Made by a program: the position numbers and the translations under genes. From Litsea cubeba (Eukaryota; Streptophyta; Magnoliopsida; Laurales; Lauraceae): a stretch of 64,000 nucleotides of DNA. The notes under the pieces are model-generated. The model did not search any database, was not told the DNA's origin, and was given only the letters and a program-made list of their open reading frames with translations. The stretch covers positions 61,778,881 through 61,842,880 of the forward strand of contig CM022953.1 of assembly GCA_012931725.1 (NCBI GenBank), in the 5' to 3' direction. Each line of letters opens with the position of its first letter. Position 1 is the first letter of the stretch. Shown piece after piece: positions 63,727 through 64,000 of the stretch.

Positions 63727-64000
63727 TTCCAATTAATTCTGTTTTGAGATTTGTTTTATTTAAATTGGAATTTTTATGCATGGATTCTTAGAAGTGGAAC
63801 TTGGAATGGAGGAGGTTTGGTTGACAAGTTTTGGAGTGATTGTTTTGAATGGTTGAATGATAACGAGGAGCTTGTAAGCTTAGTTTATTGCAGGGAAGTG
63901 TTGGGTTGGAAGAAGAAATGTTGGAGAATAGAAGGCGCTGAAAACAACTTCAGAAATGCATTTTCACAGAGGGTTGGTCAGCTGGCGGTCACCAGTCAGC
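63727..64000 (+). mobile_element. Probable continuation of the gypsy LTR
   Basis: Non-coding; it lies where the interrupted LTR should resume. The last 30 bases (GGTCAGCTGGCGGTCACC) sit where the other LTRs begin their palindrome array. Assignment is by position. Confidence 0.4.

Noticed and set aside
59166..64000. Search for the 5' PNG1 exons (first zinc CxxC and N-terminus) on the minus strand
   Set aside because: No matching reading found; they probably lie beyond the window.

Overview
The window is nuclear DNA of a flowering plant. It carries two intron-rich plant genes and a dense set of nested plant transposons (Ty1/copia, Ty3/gypsy chromovirus, RTE and L1 LINEs, TRIMs, a Cassandra fragment, a tRNA-type SINE, and several TIR element families). 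I cannot name the species. There are no prokaryotic features.

Layout. 1-20369 is almost all retrotransposon. Two LTRs of one family (834-3423 on +, 16877-19167 on -) face each other. Between them lie a decayed copia fragment (3424-4830) and a Tekay/Del-like gypsy element inserted into it (4831-16876). The gypsy gag is split at its zinc knuckle by a solo LTR (9041-12335, target duplication TCCAC). A run of about 100 N (20370-20469) separates this block from genic DNA. 20549-32105 (-) is a four-exon class III peroxidase gene of the peroxidase-7 type, with two +1 frameshifts and two lost cysteines, so it is probably a pseudogene. Its introns hold a TIR element carrying a receptor-kinase N-terminus (26508-27772), a MULE-like element (28839-29745) and a SINE (31318-31492).

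35657-59165 (-) is the 3' part of a cytosolic peptide:N-glycanase gene (PNG1). Ten exons join in frame and the Cys/His/Asp catalytic residues are intact; the 5' exons lie beyond the window. The intron between the Cys exon and the His exon is 18,123 bp. It holds a TIR element rich in TATCGGCCGATA words, LTR relics, and a long-TIR element (about 43960-55219) split by an RTE LINE (46651-54636, 20-bp target duplication). That LINE is itself split by a copia element (48032-53565, TSD AAAGG) and a hAT-like MITE (53721-54328, TSD ATTAGGAA). A gypsy LTR fragment, an L1 tail and a tandem TRIM with three LTRs follow in the same intron.

59166-64000 is upstream PNG1 intron or flank. It contains a PIF/Harbinger-like element, a truncated Cassandra with a 5S-like segment, the 3' end of a gypsy element with part of its LTR, and a second RTE 3' end.

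The least explained signals are in the long gypsy LTRs. Three diverged copies keep a short acidic reading frame ending in a V-x-E-W-x-P-D-like motif just after a possible splice acceptor. Two copies keep an array of palindromes at the same place although the sequence has changed. All coordinates come from reading the sequence; nothing was confirmed by database search.
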